Source of the DNA: Lunularia cruciata | Taxonomy: Eukaryota; Streptophyta; Marchantiopsida; Lunulariales; Lunulariaceae | NCBI GenBank assembly: GCA_948567375.1 | Contig: OX419762.1 | Coordinates: forward strand, 29,765,465 to 29,829,464 | DNA length: 64,000 nt | Reading direction: 5' to 3' | In this document: one piece after another, positions 43,891 through 54,930 of the stretch | How the letters are laid out: each line of letters opens with the position of its first letter | How positions within the stretch are numbered: the stretch's first letter is position 1 | The notes under the pieces: generated by a model | What the model saw: the letters and a program-made list of their open reading frames with translations, nothing else | The model's database searches: none | Told to the model about the DNA's origin: nothing | Position numbers and translations under genes: made by a program

Positions 43891-44606
43891 TGATGACTCC
43901 TGGATAAAAGTTTCTGGTAAAACCAACCTTTTTAACGTCCAGAACAAACTTATCGAGAACATGAGGTGCCGTATACTCGCGACTCGGGCACGGTGTGGAT
44001 GCCTCTTAAGCGATTCACATGGTTCTTTTGGGCTCCGGCGGCGCACTAAAAGACAAAGTCCGGCAATTAGAATTTTGACGGAGCTCATGTGCACGTCAGG
44101 TCTACCTGACATTCAAAGCCTCAGCCGGAGTTTATCCGTCAGGCAGCTCTAGCTCCGTTTGAACCTTTGCGAACCGGGAATTTCCTAGATTAATGGGTCG
44201 GGTGATACAACGTGCAATAATATTATCGAAATTCCCTTTCTGTGACAGGTTTGCCCGAGAATGAACCTGTCGACTTCCCGTCTTCGCTACATCGAGTCTT
44301 TAATATTTCCAAGTAAATACATTTTCTATTTTAATTTTTGACCTTCGAGACTGGATGCAGACGTAATATGTTTTACCTTCTTCATTTTTGGACCGTTAGT
44401 CATGCGTGACTTAAGAATGGAAGCATTTTATTAATATTCTTTTTTGAGATAGGAAAAGAAATGGTTTTTCAACGAAAACCAATTCCAATACTCGGGTGTA
44501 ATATTTTCTTTTTATTCATAAATTTTTTCTCCCCTTACTTCCCCTTACTTTTGATTAATTCCATAAGATTTTTATTTGAAACTCCATTAATCATAAAAAT
44601 CCATCA

Positions 44607-44702
44607 ATATATAGGAAAACAAAAAGCTAAATTTTATGATCACTCCTTTGTTGTATATATAGGAAAACGAAAAGCTAAATTTGATGATCACTCCTTTGTT
44701 GA
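44607..44702 (+). repeat. 48-bp tandem duplication, in frame
   Basis: Units at 44607-44653 and 44656-44701 share TATAGGAAAAC.AAAAGCTA and ATGATCACTCCTTTGTTG. The period of 48 keeps the surrounding 91-codon frame (44461-44736) open, giving YIGKxKAKF.DHSFV twice. No known protein is recognised. Confidence 0.8.
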
Positions 44703-45047
44703 AAACGAATGTGAAAATTTTCTTATTGATTTGTAAACCCGGAACTCTTTACTTTACATTACCTAATTCGAGAACTGGTTACCTATTAACGCCAGTCACT
44801 AATCCAAAGTGACCCGTCATCACAAGTATACATATGAGGTTGACGTACGTCCAAATTCACTGCCGGACCTATGCACTCCCATGGACACATGATTATACTC
44901 TTTCCGTCAATGTTTTAGAGGCTGACGGACGTCAAAACTGACGTACATCATTGATCCATGTGAAGTGGCCTTCTGACTATCCGCCTTCCTGCCTCACTGT
45001 TGTTTGTAACGCACCTGGTAGCGACTGATCTAAGCCGGTGAATGTAA

Positions 45048-45070
45048 CCTGACCTAACCTAACCTAACCC
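45048..45070 (+). repeat. Short (CCTAA)n tract
   Basis: Three perfect and one imperfect CCTAA units between GTAA and CAAGTTC. This is the arthropod-type telomere unit TTAGG on the minus strand, not the plant TTTAGGG, but it is too short to be a telomere. Confidence 0.7.
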
Positions 45071-45417
45071 AAGTTCAGTACGAACCCGACGCAACCTAAA
45101 ATTCGTTTATCACGGACAAAGAAGTCACATCGTCTGCACTGGTAATTTATCCCCAATGTACCTGCCCGACCAACCACTTGTACACAACACAACAGTCCAT
45201 TCTCGAAAACTGCAATTGGATAATTGCCACTCTCGATAAGTGTCATGAAATGAGTTGGAAAAACTTACAGTACAGTAGTAACTGCGGAAGTGCAATGAAC
45301 ATTAGAGGACAGTTTTATATGCAAATCTCTTTGAATAGAGTTAGTTGTATTTTCAACTAAAATTTTGAAAACTGAAGATATTTATACTCTCAACTGGATA
45401 TGTAGCCATATATCGGG

Positions 45418-45473
45418 GAAAAAGGCGACCGCGTAGGAAAAATGAAGGAAGGGAAGACCCCATCAAACCGTAT
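45418..45473 (-). mobile_element. LINE-alpha, 5'-truncated tail (~55 bp)
   Basis: AAAGGCGACCGCGTAGG, AAGGGAAGACCCCATCAA and ACCGTAT match the LINE-alpha 3' end in antisense. It is cut off just after the CCGTA block. Confidence 0.75.
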
Positions 45474-46422
45474 ATCTATTTATGCAGTATTTGGATAACT
45501 GCAAAACCTCCATAACTGCAATATCGAGGCGGGAAGAGGCATTGCACTTACCAAGAGTGAAGGTACATATAGGCGAAATGAATGACGCAAAGAGTGGGTC
45601 CCAGGCTCTCTGCTATTGTGTCGCGACATGCACTGCCTGACTGCTCTGAGGATGTCCGTGCCATATACGGACTCGGCGGCTACGACATCCGTGCCGGAAT
45701 GCCATGAGGTAAGTTGCTCTGTGGCCGATATGTACGTCCGCGATGTGTCCTGCCTAGAGTTGAAAGCGCCATACTGTAAGCAGTCGAGAATTGGCGCCGT
45801 GCGCCTCTAACAACTGACATTCGGTGTAGTGGAGAGTGCAGTGCAAAGATTCATGTAAAGAACGTGATTCTAGGCCTCTCTCCAATAAGTACTCGATAAA
45901 GAAATCTTTCATAATGACTTTCTGGGTTGCGTTGGTGTATATGCTTATGATATATGTTGATTGCTCTAAACTCACGCACATGCAGTTGTGATGGAAACAC
46001 TGTTTGTGCAAAAAGAAAAAGCCGGTAGCTATTTATCCCGTAGGGCCCTATATCGTATAGGTAGGTCAAAGAGGAAGAATAGAACTAAGCTCTTCTTTCG
46101 ACCTACATATGTAAGTTCAAAGGAATTGCTCAATGAAACTTACTGTCCTCCGAAGCATCCATTGAGAGCTCCTTCCATAGTTATCCCTGATTCAGATTCG
46201 TAAAGACGGAGCATCAACTAATTTTGTTCTGCAGAAGAAGACTGACTCTACACATCTACCCTTGAGTTTCCCAAATTGTCGCCTTCGCCTTCGGTCACAC
46301 TTTCCATAATCCATGAATCAGAGAATGGTACTATTAAAGGGAATGTAGTGATATGTACCGAGTCCGTAGAGAATCCCAACTGATATATCGAAGGGAAACC
46401 AAGAGACGACAGCTCTCTGGCT

Positions 46423-46466
46423 ACTCTTTATTGTTGATATGCTTGTATACTCTTTATTGTTGATAC
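46423..46466 (+). repeat. 26-bp tandem duplication
   Basis: ACTCTTTATTGTTGATAT at 46423-46440 recurs at 46449-46466 with one change. Confidence 0.8.
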
Positions 46467-46653
46467 ACATAGAATGTTTTCTTGAGTTCTCAAGAGACAA
46501 AGTCCGGCAGCAAGCTGCCCCTCCTCATGTTTATCGGTACACCTCAGAAGAGAAAACGACACCCATCACGGTCCACATCCATCACTTGGCGTTGGACTGG
46601 GACCTACTGGACACAATCGACTTGGTCCGGCGCCAGTGGAGGTCAGGAAACTG

Positions 46654-46716
46654 ATTCGATGACGATCATTTTGTTTTTTCTACGCGGTCGCCTTCTTTTC
46701 ATTCGATGACAATCAT
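46654..46716 (+). mobile_element. Minimal LINE-alpha tail (31 bp) with 16-bp target duplication
   Basis: TTTTTTCTACGCGGTCGCC plus a short T/C tail occupies 46670-46700. It is flanked by ATTCGATGACGATCAT (46654-46669) and ATTCGATGACAATCAT (46701-46716), identical at 15 of 16 positions. This marks the exact 3' end of LINE-alpha and its target duplication length. Confidence 0.85.
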
Positions 46717-47230
46717 ATTGCTAGGTCTTCTACTCAGCAGCCCCATGGGTAGGGAACGCTTTGCTCGAAAATGGCATTTTGTAAGGAGTGTTAATTTTTT
46801 CTTCTATGTTTTATTATACATTTTGTGACGTGCCACTCAGTTGTCGCTGCAAGGCTATTTTGAATTACGCAAGCGGGAGCCAGTTGGTGTGCTATCATTC
46901 GTCTAGGAAGTTATCAGTAAAAGGAATGTCAAAGGTTCCATAGAGTGGGGTTCACCCTTCACGTGGTTATCTGGGTGGGCGATCGACAGTCTGAGGCAAC
47001 CGCAATACACAAATTTGCTAGCTCCATTCACTCCCATCCACGTACTACACCGAATCGTCATGTTTACTTCGTGCAACCTCTCGAGCGTGCGAAAACGGCC
47101 AACGCCATCAAACTGTTCCTTGCGTCGCCCGTGCGAGAGGTATGAAGAAGCAAAACCGCAGTGAATAGTATCTTGAAGTTGCATTCCCACGGGATATGTT
47201 CTTGTTATACTACAGTTATATTGCATTCAA

Positions 47231-50200
47231 AAAGTGTACTCTAAATAACAGGTTCAAATTGCGGGACTGGTTAAAAAGACAAAACTATCCAAGATGAACG
47301 ATTTCAGAGATGGATAAACTTGGTAATGCAAGTTACAAGATAAACCATTCATTGTATCGAACTCTAGGTAACCGGTTCAAATCGGGAGAGTCGCCAGAAC
47401 AACAAAATTATAGGGTTCAAGATGTTCAAAAGGAATAGATTTGATCGTATAAATCACCGGGTCAACATTCCATGCATGCTGTCACACATTGGATAGAAAA
47501 ATATGAAAAAATAATAAAAATTTAACATCTCAGGACCTCGATTAACAATCGAACCCATTTGTCTCCTTGACTCATTTTCTTTGTGCTCAACTTACTCATA
47601 TCTGTATCTCTTTCTTAAGATATTATATTCTCACTGTTTTCTATTATGGATTTATGGTCTTTTTTGGTTTGAATGGTGAACAATGGAACATTGAACATCT
47701 ATTTTCTGTTTTACTTTAGTCCCAATCCCAAGGATTTATATCCTTCTTTTACTCTCATTTAGAGTTGATGCAAAACGCCATATATTTTTTATCAACGCCA
47801 TCAAACTGGTGGAATTCTCTCTTGACCAATATATGGTAAAAATATTGATATGGAGCACACATAAATTGACTAAATATGCAATAAAACTGATGTTTTAAAA
47901 TGTCTCACACACTATTTTATTACTTGTTGATATCATAAAATCAGACATGCAAACAAGGTCTTATTAGCTAATGCTAAAAAGACCTTGTTGTTGTTGTACA
48001 CAAAAGATTAAATTTGTCATAGATAGTAACAATGACAATGTCTTATATAGACTTACACAGAATTCTAGTCTTTTAAAGCTCTCGTACAAGTTTCATGTTA
48101 GTTTCATAAGTTTGATGAGGATGTAAAGAATCAATCATGAGATACAAATCTATGAAACGCGAGGTCTTAAGAGATCGAAATAAATTGTCTTGAAGATTTC
48201 TTGATTTGGCAAGAGACACCTGTGTACTCCATACCATTTGCAAGTCCGAAAGCTTAACAAAGCTTTCCACAATGTGATGGATCTCATATCAAACTAGCTA
48301 GAAAACAAAGAGAATAGGAAACAAAAGTTGAATATTGAAAAAGACATTATTAGCATAGAATGCTTCAAAGACTATTTGGTAATAGAATATCTTTTCTAAA
48401 TTTAAATGAAAGAGAAAAATACATATACGAAAGAGGGGAAAACTTAGGAGATTTCTTCACTGAAACTCTTATTGTTCTTCATCTCAAACATATCATAGCT
48501 GCGTTTTAGAAAAAGGATCTCTTCTTTAATTGTTTGTATCAATAAACTTATTCAATGTACTTGCAATCTTTTCTTTGACTTAAGATGTAGATGATTTTAA
48601 CGTTTATTTGGTTCTTTATTCATCACACCTCTAACATTCCCCTTAGCGGTGAATCTTGTGGGAGTTGAATAAAATCATCTAGAACACCTCTTTTTCTTTT
48701 GTCCCAATCATTGGAATTTCGATGAGTTCAAGGATTGCGAATGGAACAACGTAAGGAATAAATCTAGGTAGAGAGAAGAATTGAGATCAACAAATCTTCC
48801 AAAATTAAGAGATATCTTATAATTTTTTTATCCTTACAGTTATTTATATTTTCAGACCTATCTAGAATTCCACTAAATTTACTTGAAGTCCTAAAATAAA
48901 AAATTCATAAGTCTGTTTAATTATACACTTGATTCACAAGAACTTCCATGCCAACAAAAGCAGCTGTATCTACTGAAACATTTCATCCTTTATCACATCT
49001 TCATTAATTCACATACTTAAACACAAAGGATTCACATCAAGCGATGTTTAAGTGAAAGTGGTTGGAGATGCAATAAAAGCAATATATTTTAGGGACTAAA
49101 GAGCATTTTTTGTAAGATATAATATGCCACATGATGGTGATTACGAGAGAGAAGAAGTCAGTAAAGTTACATATCAACTACATATTGCTAACATCTCTTT
49201 TTGATACTATCAAATTTGATTGTTTTGCATGATTTTAATATACTCAAGGTCTCTCATCTTACATTTTCCTTCATAACCAAGAAGAGATTCAAATGAGTGG
49301 AACTGGCCATATTAAGATGGGTAAGAAACCAATATTTATTAGATTTTCACCAAATTTAAGAATAAATAATTCTCATAAAAAATTAAGGAAATATTGATTG
49401 AAAGACAAAAGAAAGAGGCACATTTTGTATAGAATACATATGATTAAAATTTCATAAACTTGCATACTCCACAGCTTTACTTATTTTAATTAAGATGGTG
49501 AGGATATGTTAGCTTATATGTGTAAAACCAAAATTTAAAAGAGTTTCTTGGAGGAAAAATGAAATTTAATTTAAGAGGCATTGATTTGGATTATTGGTTA
49601 TCTAGCTATTCAGATTGTAAAATTTACTATCAGTTAGTAATTATCAAGTGTTATGACAGGACATGAATAAGAATAATTTTTGAGACTTAAAATATGATTA
49701 GATTTGTGTTTGACCGATTTTACTCTTGCATTTTATTATAATGAGTTTAAAAAATCACCCAATTATATTTTTATTTGTTGTATGTTACCAAGTTTGGAGA
49801 TTTGTCTGCTAGAATATGAAGTATAAATTTTAGAAATAAAGGCAAACACGGACTTCCAAGAAATGGAAGTGGACTGCCAAGATATTTCAAATTTGTCTTC
49901 TGAAAATGCAACCTGAAACTTGATCCATATCACCAAAAGTTCTTATTTATTGGCCACTGGCCATCTACTTCTTTAATCATGTCCGTTTTCTCCGTTGTTG
50001 AAATCTATCTTTGGCAAATAAAAATGTAAAAGTAATAACATTGTAAAAAAGAAAAAGAGTAACTAATGATCATTACTACAAAACTAACGGATGGCATCAG
50101 CCTTTTCAATTTTTGATATTCAACACAACAAAGAAAGTAGCAACATACATTATAAATCTTTGAAGTCCACGACCAGATGCAACTATAATTAAACCGGAAT

Positions 50201-50900
50201 GATTTTGGACAGAAGCATTAAATTTGACTGCTTCAAAAGAATTTGATAGACATGGTTGGATTATCGCCAAGGTTTCTTATTTATTGGGGCACTGTACATC
50301 TTCTGGCATTCCTTTTGAACATTATTATTAAATTTGACCGCTCTAAAGAATTTGATAAACAAGTCCGATAATCCATGTATATGTTATATAAAAATTATGA
50401 ATGCAAGCTGAATTTATTTGTTAGTAAACTCGAAAGGGATTGATACAATTCAATAAAACCATGTTATAGAATTTCAGATGGACATAGTAAGTCCATTTTT
50501 CACATCTTGTACCTTTCATCGTTTCAGGTCGACCGCGATCGTAAGTCAACACCATTAAGGGTAGGACTTTATACTGAATTATCGGCACAGTGGAAAACAA
50601 TCTCCACAGTGAAAATATCCATTACTTGAGAAACAAATGTGCAAAAAGCTCATTTGAGAAAACTGGTTAAAAGGAGAGTCAGTAGAGTGCAATATAGATA
50701 TATTTAGTGTGAAATGGCATATCCTTGTTTGTAGAATTGGTCCATATAACCTACAATAGCAATGGCAATTGAACGTATTTTCCGTAATTTTGTCTTTTCT
50801 CTGACCACTTCCTCAATTTTATCCGGTTTTTGGATGGAATATGGCTGCCATCAAACGAAAAGTCTGCAAACGATACAAGAGTGGGATACGAAGAAATAAA
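47231..50900 (+). other. AT-rich stretch, no recognisable gene
   Basis: No supported coding region. A loose ~120-bp repeat of the GGTTCAAAT...ACAAAATTAT block occurs at 47251 and 47372. A 10-bp inverted repeat (ACAAGGTCTT and its complement, 47953-47962 and 47979-47988) encloses TTAGCTAA. A ~110-bp degenerate tandem repeat starts ATTAAATTTGAC at 50217 and again at 50327, with a related piece near 49940. Confidence 0.5.
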
Positions 50901-52636
50901 TTCCTCACCTTCAGTAGTAGCTTAGTGCAGTTCTCAGAGTTCTAGAGCTCTCTTGTGCTGCCTTCACCCCGGATCTTCAACACCAGGCGACAAAATCAAA
51001 GAGTGAGGGGTTAAGAATGGAAATGAAAATGTGTGCATAAAGTGACAAGCTGACAGTACTATCAGAGTGAACAGAAAAAATTAGGGAGTATTCGACACGA
51101 ATCTCTGCAAGGTAAGTAGAGATCTACTTACCTTGCAGCGTCATCCTCAATTTTATCTCGTTAAGTGCCATGCAGGTAACCGCGCGCTTCATTATATTTC
51201 TTAGTCTCCTCAGCGTGCCTGAACTGTCCATGTTGGTCTGACCTCGCTGCCCCATCATTCCACTAGAAGTTGGCCATGGGTTTCCACCCAGCTTCATAGC
51301 AGATGTCAAATTCTAGGCTTCACATCGACTTAATGTTTTCCTTAACTCCGATGTTTTAAGTTAGCGATTATCGTTAGATATTCTTCGCTTGGTAGACATC
51401 GACGTTTGATGCTTCTCCGCCCAAACTCCAACTTAACGCTTGGGCGCACGAAGAGGTGTGGGTGAATGTAGTCGGGTCTCGTGACGGAATGATTCTGATC
51501 CAGCCTGGGCCTTTAATTTGTTCTGTGATTGTACTGAAGCTGCCTCTTCTTCTCACCAGTTCCATTTGATTTCACTCTTGAATGGCAAAAGATCTTTATT
51601 ACAAGCATTGGGTGTCCAGATACAACGGGTTTATGTTCCACATTTTCTTTCTCGTTCCTCCTCATCTGATGAAGCGAATTTGTCTGAATTCTGGTGCATA
51701 CCATGCACGTGACGCAGTTCTGTCTACTTCGCCCATTTAAAGCCGACAAATTAATGTATGCAGGTCCTCTGTATAATAATGACAAATTTGACGAATGTAA
51801 CTTCACATAACGAGATCATATATCATAAACGTGCTACACGTAAACTTGACTTGAGTTCGACTTTTGTGTATCTGACTATTATCTGACCTTGTTTATTATG
51901 GTACGTTTCTCACTAGATCCAAACGAACAAAAATCCACTTAATTTAGTGCCCCTATGGTACTACCCCTAAATTTAGCTCCATGCTCCTTACCACCTGCAT
52001 AACACTTCTGAAATTTGACAGTAGTCTATGTACGCTCAGTGACCCATCCACTCCATGCTACAGGATGTTTTCTACTTATAATCTCGATGAACCTTCCACC
52101 CTTGAAGCAACTGCAAAACTTTGTCATATTCTCTACATACCCTGTGAGAGACTCTTCCAAAAGCTAATGCCAGAATTCTTGACACATTAATGGTGGAATT
52201 CTCCGAGTTTGTTCAGACGAAGTGTCCACCATCGTTACACTCCTCGGGAGTTCAGCTCAATCCAATTTCTGCGGAACTTATTCAAAGTAGGATAAATTCA
52301 AAATGAGCTTCACTTATCTACAGCTCACGAATTTGGAATCTTTGAGCAGTAACTTTGTCTTAACCTTAATGTCTGACAAAAAGAGAATACGTAGATAAGA
52401 TTGGAATACCTATCTTCTCAATATTTTCCTATCGTTACTTTCTGGAATGCTCCCGACCGCTAAGATTAGAGGGAGTCGATTGTATGTTTGTTTACACTGT
52501 TGGTGGCGAAAATGGACTTGATTCTCGTACTAAAAGAGTAGCATCCCCGCTCTTCGTGCCCTGGCCTGGAGGACCATTGCACTAGCTGATCAATCACCAG
52601 CTATTGATATTGGTCACTGATTCTTCATTTGGTAGG
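50901..52636 (+). other. Mixed-composition stretch, no recognisable gene
   Basis: The frames open for 60-97 codons (51124-51309, 51374-51565, 51513-51806 on minus; 51518-51712, 51981-52190 on plus) overlap each other and show no domain features. I see no promoter or RNA gene that I can support. Confidence 0.4.
51105..51138. repeat. Perfect 16-bp palindrome with 2-nt spacer
   Basis: CTGCAAGGTAAGTAGA (51105-51120) and its exact reverse complement (51123-51138) are separated by GA. Each arm contains CAAGGTAAGTA, a near-perfect 5' splice-site consensus, so the element presents one on each strand. Confidence 0.9.
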
Positions 52637-52893
52637 TAGAAGTGGACCGCTTAGAAAAAACTAAAGATCAGAAGACCCCATCAAGCAGTACAAGGAAGAG
52701 ACAAAAAAGGTAAAATGGGGCTAAGCACCAGTAGAGTTTATATGAAAATATGCCGTACCGCACCTAAGATATCTGAGCTATGAAAATAGTACGGTCTATA
52801 CACGACTGGAGCATCCGAAGAAACATCACCTAATGTGATTGCTCTCCTATAGATTGCACCAGCCATTGCACTCTATAGAGCAATGTACACACG

Positions 52894-53395
52894 CTATCTA
52901 AAATATGCTACAAAGTATGACAGTGAGAGTGGTACCCCCTTGTGCCTAACATGATAAGCTCTCGTGCATTCATTGAGAAATGTGTCAAACGCCGTGTCCA
53001 TCAATCCATATAAATCCAATGCTAGAGGAACAAAGAGGTGACCTCGCTGCATGCCCCTATACTTGGAGACCTTGTGACCTGCTGCTGCACTCGCCGCCCA
53101 TCCAGGGGGATGGGTGATCACTGCCTCCGAAACTGTATCCCAAATAGGGTCCATAACCACGACATCCGCTACTGTCACCTGATCATCTTGGACCAAGTAT
53201 AAGTCTGCCTTGACACATGTCATCTGCAAAGCATACGAATGCTCCCTCCAAGCCAAGTATTCACTTTCTCATGCCTAACAAACACTATGTCCCTAATGGC
53301 ATCATGAGGTAGCTATCCTCTATCCTCCAAAAGGATGTCGTGTGATGTGGACCGCTGCTGCATCTAGTGTAGGACCACACTCACAAGTGAGTAAT
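52894..53395 (-). pseudogene. LINE-alpha copy 1: zinc finger and restriction-like endonuclease domain
   Basis: Upstream part (53300-53390): LTCECGPTLDAAAVH, then HPFGG and an HDAIRD-like stretch, a finger of the CxCG...GxHxxxC...HDAIRD type with its later cysteine lost. The open frame 53256-52894 then reads REHSYALQ, VKADLYLVQDDQVTVADVVV, GHKVSKYRGMQRGHLFVPLA. Its aspartates at 53203-53205 and 53164-53166 are exactly 12 residues apart. R2-clade endonucleases use such a PD-x12-14-D core; here the proline is alanine. It ends SLSYFVAYF. A frameshift separates finger from core. Confidence 0.65.
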
Positions 53396-53715
53396 GAAGA
53401 TGCAAATGGGTGGACCAAACCTAGGCAAAACCTCATCGCTGTAGAGAAAGTAGCTGGTGCTAGTCAGAATGCCCTAATGCACTGTCGAGCTAGAATCCAA
53501 GAGCCTGCACCCTTGCCAGAGCAAGAGCAAAGATGTGCTCTAGTAGCTTGAGGAATGGACTAGTCAACTAAGAGAGAATGTAGCATATGCTCACATTGTC
53601 ACTCTATCAAGGAAGACTGTAAACCTCTAGTCCAATCTGATGATAGTGAAGAAAAAGGTGGAAAATTCTCTCATGCCCATGGGGATAGATTATCTCTTGT
53701 TTTCCGCAATAACAT

Positions 53716-54393
53716 CTAGAGAGAAAAGGATCCTCCCTCCACCTTTGTCACATAAGTCTCCAAAACCGGCCTATAAGCAACCACAAAATGAGAGGAAAGT
53801 AGGGGTTCCAAGAGAGCCCAACTACCCAAGCATGCTATAGGTGCCATCTCCTCCATAGATAACAAGCCAACCCCACCACATGAGATCAGCAAAGCTGTAT
53901 GTCTACGTGCCAAATCCCCTGTCACACACTCAAATATCCTTGGTCCAATAATATCACCAAAGACTCCCATAATCCTCCTATCAAATGCTCTCAAACATGA
54001 TAGGAAGGACGGTGAGGGAGGAACTATACGGACAAGGTCGGATGGTCAACGAGCAATACTCGAGGAGAGTATACCAAATACCACTTGCAAATCTCCTAGT
54101 AATGAAAGGTCATCCACATGGAGAACGTCCTCTGCAAGGGTAGCGTCTAAGAAGTGTGTGACAAAATCCTTTGTTCCTACTAGCACTTCAAGAACACGAA
54201 GTCCATCTATGGATATGATACACTCCTCTGGAAGCTCAAGGTGAGGAGGGATACCTAAAGGGGCCCATGCCCTACAATTTGACACCTTAACTCTCAAGCC
54301 TACTAGATGTAGCTCAGTAGTCAAAGGCATGCCTAATCTGATCTATAGGGCCTACAATGTGTGTAATCATCTGCCAAGGAGGGAATTCTTCAT
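53716..54393 (-). pseudogene. LINE-alpha copy 1: RT end, thumb and post-RT block
   Basis: Motif C is coded near 54366-54380 as SLADD, then a one-base insertion, then THIVGPIDQIR. The thumb follows in the frame 54330-54046: VGLRVKVSNCRAWAPLGIPP, ELPEECIISIDGLRVLEV, TLAEDVLHVDDLSLLGD. The post-RT block (53994-53716) reads FDRRIMGVFGDIIGPRIFE, then GGVGLLSMEEMAPIACLGSW, the usual GG.GL.S....A.LASW region of LINE proteins. Three frames are needed. Confidence 0.75.
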
Positions 54394-54930
54394 TCCATGG
54401 TAGTACAAAGAAGGACAAGAAGTTCATCACAAACAATATTGTACCGTACTTTGGACATATCCCCAATGCTTTGCTTAGCATACACGTACCGCAGAGACAC
54501 TACATTAACATTTAATGTTCAAGATATCATAATGAACAAATTTTTCCCAAAATACCCTCTTTAATTTTTCTCCTCCAGATGCACCAAGCAGCCAAAGTAA
54601 TTATCTGAATCTCCTTTTTGACAACTCCAACTTGCACAACGGCACCACAATAGGATTTTTGTCAAATCAACATGATGAACAACATGAGTGCTTAGCATAG
54701 CTTTTTATTTTATTTTAAGGGAAGGCAAAATAGCCTAAAAAATACCCAATAAGAAAAGGAGAAAAAATACAAATGGACTAAAAGGTGCATAATGAAAGGA
54801 GGAGTCCATGACACCATAAAAGGACAAAAAAGCAAGAAGAAAGTAAAGCCAAAAGGCCACATGGAAAAAAGAACAATGTGCAACCTAGCTATGCAAACAC
54901 AAAAAATATGCAAAGTAAGTGATAGAGGTA
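54394..54930 (+). other. Spacer between LINE-alpha copy 1 and LINE-beta copy 2
   Basis: No coding region supported. The stretch 54700-54850 is purine-rich (AAGGGAAGG, GAAAAGGAGAAAAAA). Minus-strand frames here are low-complexity. Confidence 0.45.

Larger units (their letters stand above)
41881..47230 (+). other. CpG-rich, LTR-free stretch, no recognisable gene
   Basis: Apart from short LINE tails I see no known element and no supported gene. CpG is frequent: about 17 in 43921-44160 by eye, against none in 22981-23220 of A3. The frames at 45616-45810, 45988-46203 and 46945-47145 are CpG-rich and open for 60-70 codons but show no family features. I cannot say whether they are exons or chance. 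Confidence 0.5.
52637..54393 (-). mobile_element. LINE-alpha copy 1, 5'-truncated inside RT
   Basis: On the minus strand it runs from RT catalytic motif C (near 54380) through the thumb, a post-RT block, the finger and endonuclease domain, to the 3' tail at 52637-52728 (ACCGCTTAG, GAAGACCCCATCAA, GTACAAGG). It is truncated at its 5' side, as is usual for target-primed insertion. Confidence 0.75.

Noticed and set aside
43732..43906. Target duplication around the LINE tail at 43797-43890 (TTATGAT..CTGCC against TTATGATGACTCC)
   Set aside because: The two sites do not abut the tail on the 5' side and the match needs gaps.
45988..46203. 71-codon frame with a basic middle and an SIVIPDSDS end
   Set aside because: No recognised family and no upstream signals; open frames of this length are expected by chance.
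47251..47400. tRNA-like GGTTCAAAT words at 47251 and 47372
   Set aside because: The flanking bases do not form a 5-bp T stem, and no acceptor or anticodon arm fits; probably part of a loose tandem repeat.
48600..48680. TCTAACATTCCCCTTAGCGGTGAATC resembling a copia-type leader
   Set aside because: A single short word without primer site, LTR pair or coding support. (Only part of the word is decisive: ATTCCCCTTAG.)
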